From NCBI RefSeq assembly GCF_016839145.1, contig NZ_CP069304.1, positions 124,001 to 188,000 on the forward strand: 64,000 nucleotides of DNA, in the 5' to 3' direction. The notes under the pieces are model-generated. The model saw only the letters and a program-made list of their open reading frames with translations. It was not told the origin of the DNA and made no database searches. Origin of the DNA: Shinella sp. PSBB067 (lineage in GTDB: Bacteria > Pseudomonadota > Alphaproteobacteria > Rhizobiales > Rhizobiaceae). The translations under genes and the position numbers were made by a program. This document shows, piece after piece, positions 62,467 to 64,000 of the stretch; positions within the stretch are counted from its first letter, which is position 1; each line of letters opens with the position of its first letter.

Positions 62467-62958
62467 ATGGGCAACATGCCCGACGTTCTCCTTCTGGTGG
62501 GCCGGCTCAACTATGTCTGGACGAATACCGAGAGCCTGCTGATCTACATGATCGCCCACCAGCTCGGCGTGGACAAGGAAGCGGCAATCGTCGTCTTCCT
62601 CACGCTGAACACGACGCGCGCGCGCATCGATCTCGTGGAGCGCCTCGCCAAGCGCAGCGCGACCCCGCCGGCCGACCGCGGCTTCATCCTCGACGTGATG
62701 GGGCGGCTGAAGCGGGTGAGCCGGCTGCGCAACAAGTACAACCACAGCATCTATGCCTTCAACGAGAAGGGCGACATCGCCAGCACCCAGCTCATGCGGC
62801 TGGTGGAGACGGACGATTCCATCCTCTACGGCAAGGTCGAGCAGATGGACCAGCGCGAGATGCGCCAGCTCGAAAAGGGCATCGCCGAGATCGCCGACAT
62901 CAGCAAGATGCTGTGGGGCTTCATCCATGCGAGCCCGGCCCTGAAGGATGCCCTCTAG
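62467..62958 (+). CDS. uncharacterised all-helical protein with RNxxxH motif, last gene of the secretion operon
   Basis: 163 residues from ATG 62467, 16 bp after the adaptor stop. Predicted helices throughout: VGRLNYVWTNTESLLIYMIA, NTTRARIDLVERLAKRS, LKRVSRLRNKYNHSIYAF. The RNKYNH segment (about residue 94) fits the R-x4-6-H pattern of HEPN-fold proteins, and the up-down helical layout is compatible. No TM or signal. I do not recognise a family. Its place at the end of the secretion operon could mean a chaperone, regulator or RNase-like helper; none is proven. The stop TAG is supplied by the repeat. Confidence 0.75.
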   Translation: MGNMPDVLLLVGRLNYVWTNTESLLIYMIAHQLGVDKEAAIVVFLTLNTTRARIDLVERLAKRSATPPADRGFILDVMGRLKRVSRLRNKYNHSIYAFNEKGDIASTQLMRLVETDDSILYGKVEQMDQREMRQLEKGIAEIADISKMLWGFIHASPALKDAL

Positions 62959-63060
62959 AGCAATTCCAGCAGAAGTGCACAGCGGTTTTGCGGCCGGAAT
63001 TGCGTGAAAACAAAAGGATAGAGCATTTTCGCGATTCGGAGAAAAGCGGACATGCTCTAG
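62955..63060 (+). repeat. RIME-like mosaic repeat, complete
   Basis: Begins CTAGAGCAATTCCAGC and ends AAGCGGACATGCTCTAG, 106 bp, two palindromic halves around GAAAACAAAAGGATAGAG. It lies between convergent genes and overlaps both stop codons: TAG 62956-62958 and, on the minus strand, TAG at 63057-63059. Same orientation as the copy at 63856. Confidence 0.88.
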
Positions 63061-63839
63061 CGGCTGATCCGCGCGTAGACCCGCTCCAGCGCCTCGGTGA
63101 GGGCGCTCATGCCGCCGTCGTGCTCGAAATCCCGGAGCACCTGTTCGTTGAGCCCGCCCCTGGTCGCGTATTTGCGGCTCATCTCGACGAAGTCCCCGTG
63201 CGTACCGGCAAGGAGCGCCGTTTGGGAAAGCTCCGCAAAGAGCGGGGCGAGATAGGCGCGGCCCTTCTCCTCCGGCAGGCCCTTCTGCGCCAGCCATTGC
63301 GTCGTGCGGTGCATGATGGCGAAATAGGTGGCCATCAGCGCGCTGGCGGCGGCGAGAAGGTCGTATTCCGCCCTGGTCTCGCATTCGACGGCATTGCCCA
63401 GCACGTCGAAGAGCGCCGCCGCGCCCGCATCCGGCGGATAGATCGCGGTGACGCCCCTGCGCCGCGCGACGAAGGGCAGCGGGATCGCCTGCACGAGCGC
63501 GACATCCGCGCCGATCCAGTCGAGAAGGGCCGGCCTGCCGGTCGCCGCGACGAGGCTGATCACCTTCTGCCCGTCGCGGAAGCGCAAGTGGCGGACGACC
63601 TCCTCGGCGATCTGCGGGCGGATCGCCAGCACGACCGTGTCGCAGCCCTCGACGATCGCCTGGTTGTCGGCGGAAACCAGCACCGCGGGAAAATCGGCGG
63701 CAAGGCGCGCCGAGGTCTCGGCGCTGCGCAGCGAGACCATGACATGCGGCACGGCGGCGTGCGGCGAAAGAAGCCCGCGCACCATGGCGTCGCTGATCGC
63801 GCCGGTGCCGATGAAGCCGATTTTCAGGGGCAGGGACAT
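63057..63839 (-). CDS. pyrroline-5-carboxylate reductase family protein
   Basis: 260 residues. The NAD(P)-binding start KIGFIGTGAISDAMVRGLL, VLAIRPQ after the third strand, and the C-terminal helical domain with KYATRGGLNEQVLRDFEHDG are ProC-like. The usual ProC C-terminal signature (TSPGGTT) is replaced by YATRGGLN, a variant common in rhizobial paralogues that may not be proline-biosynthetic. Flanked on both sides by copies of the same repeat. Substrate not certain. Confidence 0.85.
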   Translation of the reverse strand: MSLPLKIGFIGTGAISDAMVRGLLSPHAAVPHVMVSLRSAETSARLAADFPAVLVSADNQAIVEGCDTVVLAIRPQIAEEVVRHLRFRDGQKVISLVAATGRPALLDWIGADVALVQAIPLPFVARRRGVTAIYPPDAGAAALFDVLGNAVECETRAEYDLLAAASALMATYFAIMHRTTQWLAQKGLPEEKGRAYLAPLFAELSQTALLAGTHGDFVEMSRKYATRGGLNEQVLRDFEHDGGMSALTEALERVYARISR

Positions 63840-63855
63840 GAGCGGCTCCGCAGGC

Positions 63856-63960
63856 TAGAGCAATTCCAGCAAAAGTGCGCAGCGGTTTTGCGTCCGGAAT
63901 TGCGTAGAAACAAAAGGATAGAGCATTTTCGCGATTTGAAGAAAAGCGGAAATGCTCTAG
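63856..63960 (+). repeat. RIME-like mosaic repeat, complete
   Basis: CTAGAGCAATTCCAGCAAAA ... AAGCGGAAATGCTCTAG, 105 bp, the least degenerate copy in the window and nearly identical to 62955-63060 and, inverted, 27654-27755. It begins 17 bp upstream of the reductase start codon, so it lies in the promoter region of that gene. Confidence 0.88.
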
Positions 63961-64000
63961 CAGGCCGGCGATTCCGGCCGCGGCGATGGTAGAGCCGGCG

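Noticed and set aside
9432..63960. palindromic elements as possible insertion sequences or integron sites
   Set aside because: They are about 105 bp, contain no transposase and match the pattern of non-coding RIME-type repeats.
1..64000. tRNA, rRNA, prophage or plasmid replication genes
   Set aside because: None recognised on either strand by eye; no integrase, repABC or structural RNA signature was found.

Overview
The window is high-GC alphaproteobacterial DNA. Gene families, densely overlapping sugar-ABC operons and several copies of a roughly 105-bp palindromic mosaic repeat resembling the RIME elements of rhizobia all point to a Rhizobiaceae genome (Rhizobium, Sinorhizobium/Ensifer or Shinella type); the genus cannot be fixed from the sequence. 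No tRNA, rRNA, CRISPR array, integrase or transposase was seen. It reads like an accessory catabolic region: small-molecule import and oxidation modules placed side by side, each with its own regulator and recognisable operator candidates.

Region 1 (1-14087) is a non-phosphorylating L-fucose-type module: aldo/keto reductase (L-fucose dehydrogenase type), amidohydrolase (L-fuconolactonase type), L-fuconate dehydratase, one or two SDR dehydrogenases, a mutarotase, an UxaA-family dehydratase, a mannitol-dehydrogenase-family enzyme, an FCD-GntR regulator and a complete sugar ABC importer. A 15-bp sequence recurs in front of four transcription units and is the candidate operator. The convergent 3' ends of the reductase and uxaA-like genes have been tandemly triplicated (about 300 bp per unit), with the inner copies decayed.

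Region 2 (14219-16368) holds a Nudix hydrolase, a cysteine phosphatase and a small gene graveyard (histidine kinase, inositol monophosphatase and metallophosphoesterase fragments). Region 3 (16334-27653) is a second sugar or sugar-acid operon: enolase-superfamily dehydratase, acetoacetate-decarboxylase-like enzyme, hydroxyacid dehydrogenase, rhamnose-type ABC importer, FadR-type regulator, Gfo/Idh dehydrogenase, TIM-barrel isomerase and mutarotase. Its substrate is not obvious. An EthD protein, a bile-acid-symporter-family transporter and a divergent LysR gene follow.

Region 4 (30264-37205) is a ribitol-type module (LacI regulator, ABC importer, ribitol dehydrogenase-like SDR, FGGY pentulose kinase), followed by a DHA2 efflux pump. 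Region 5 (38971-51965) handles amino compounds: a 1015-residue kinase/M23/aminotransferase fusion, Lrp regulators, an amino-acid-type SBP and permease without an ATPase, an amine-oxidase-like flavoprotein, an EamA exporter, a HutC-GntR regulator, diaminopropionate ammonia-lyase and two M20 amidohydrolases.

Region 6 (52081-62958) is the most unusual. A GGDEF protein and two tandem LuxR-type regulators with receiver-like but apparently non-phosphorylatable domains precede an extremely Asn/Asp/Thr/Ser-rich protein, a 675-residue protein with recurring Asn-centred repeats, a type I secretion ABC transporter with a long disordered N-terminus, its membrane-fusion partner, and a small helical protein with an RNxxxH motif. 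I read this as a type I secretion system with two dedicated, non-RTX, probably fibrous or beta-structured surface substrates; it is the best candidate here for an undescribed system. The window ends with a ProC-like reductase bracketed by two repeat copies.
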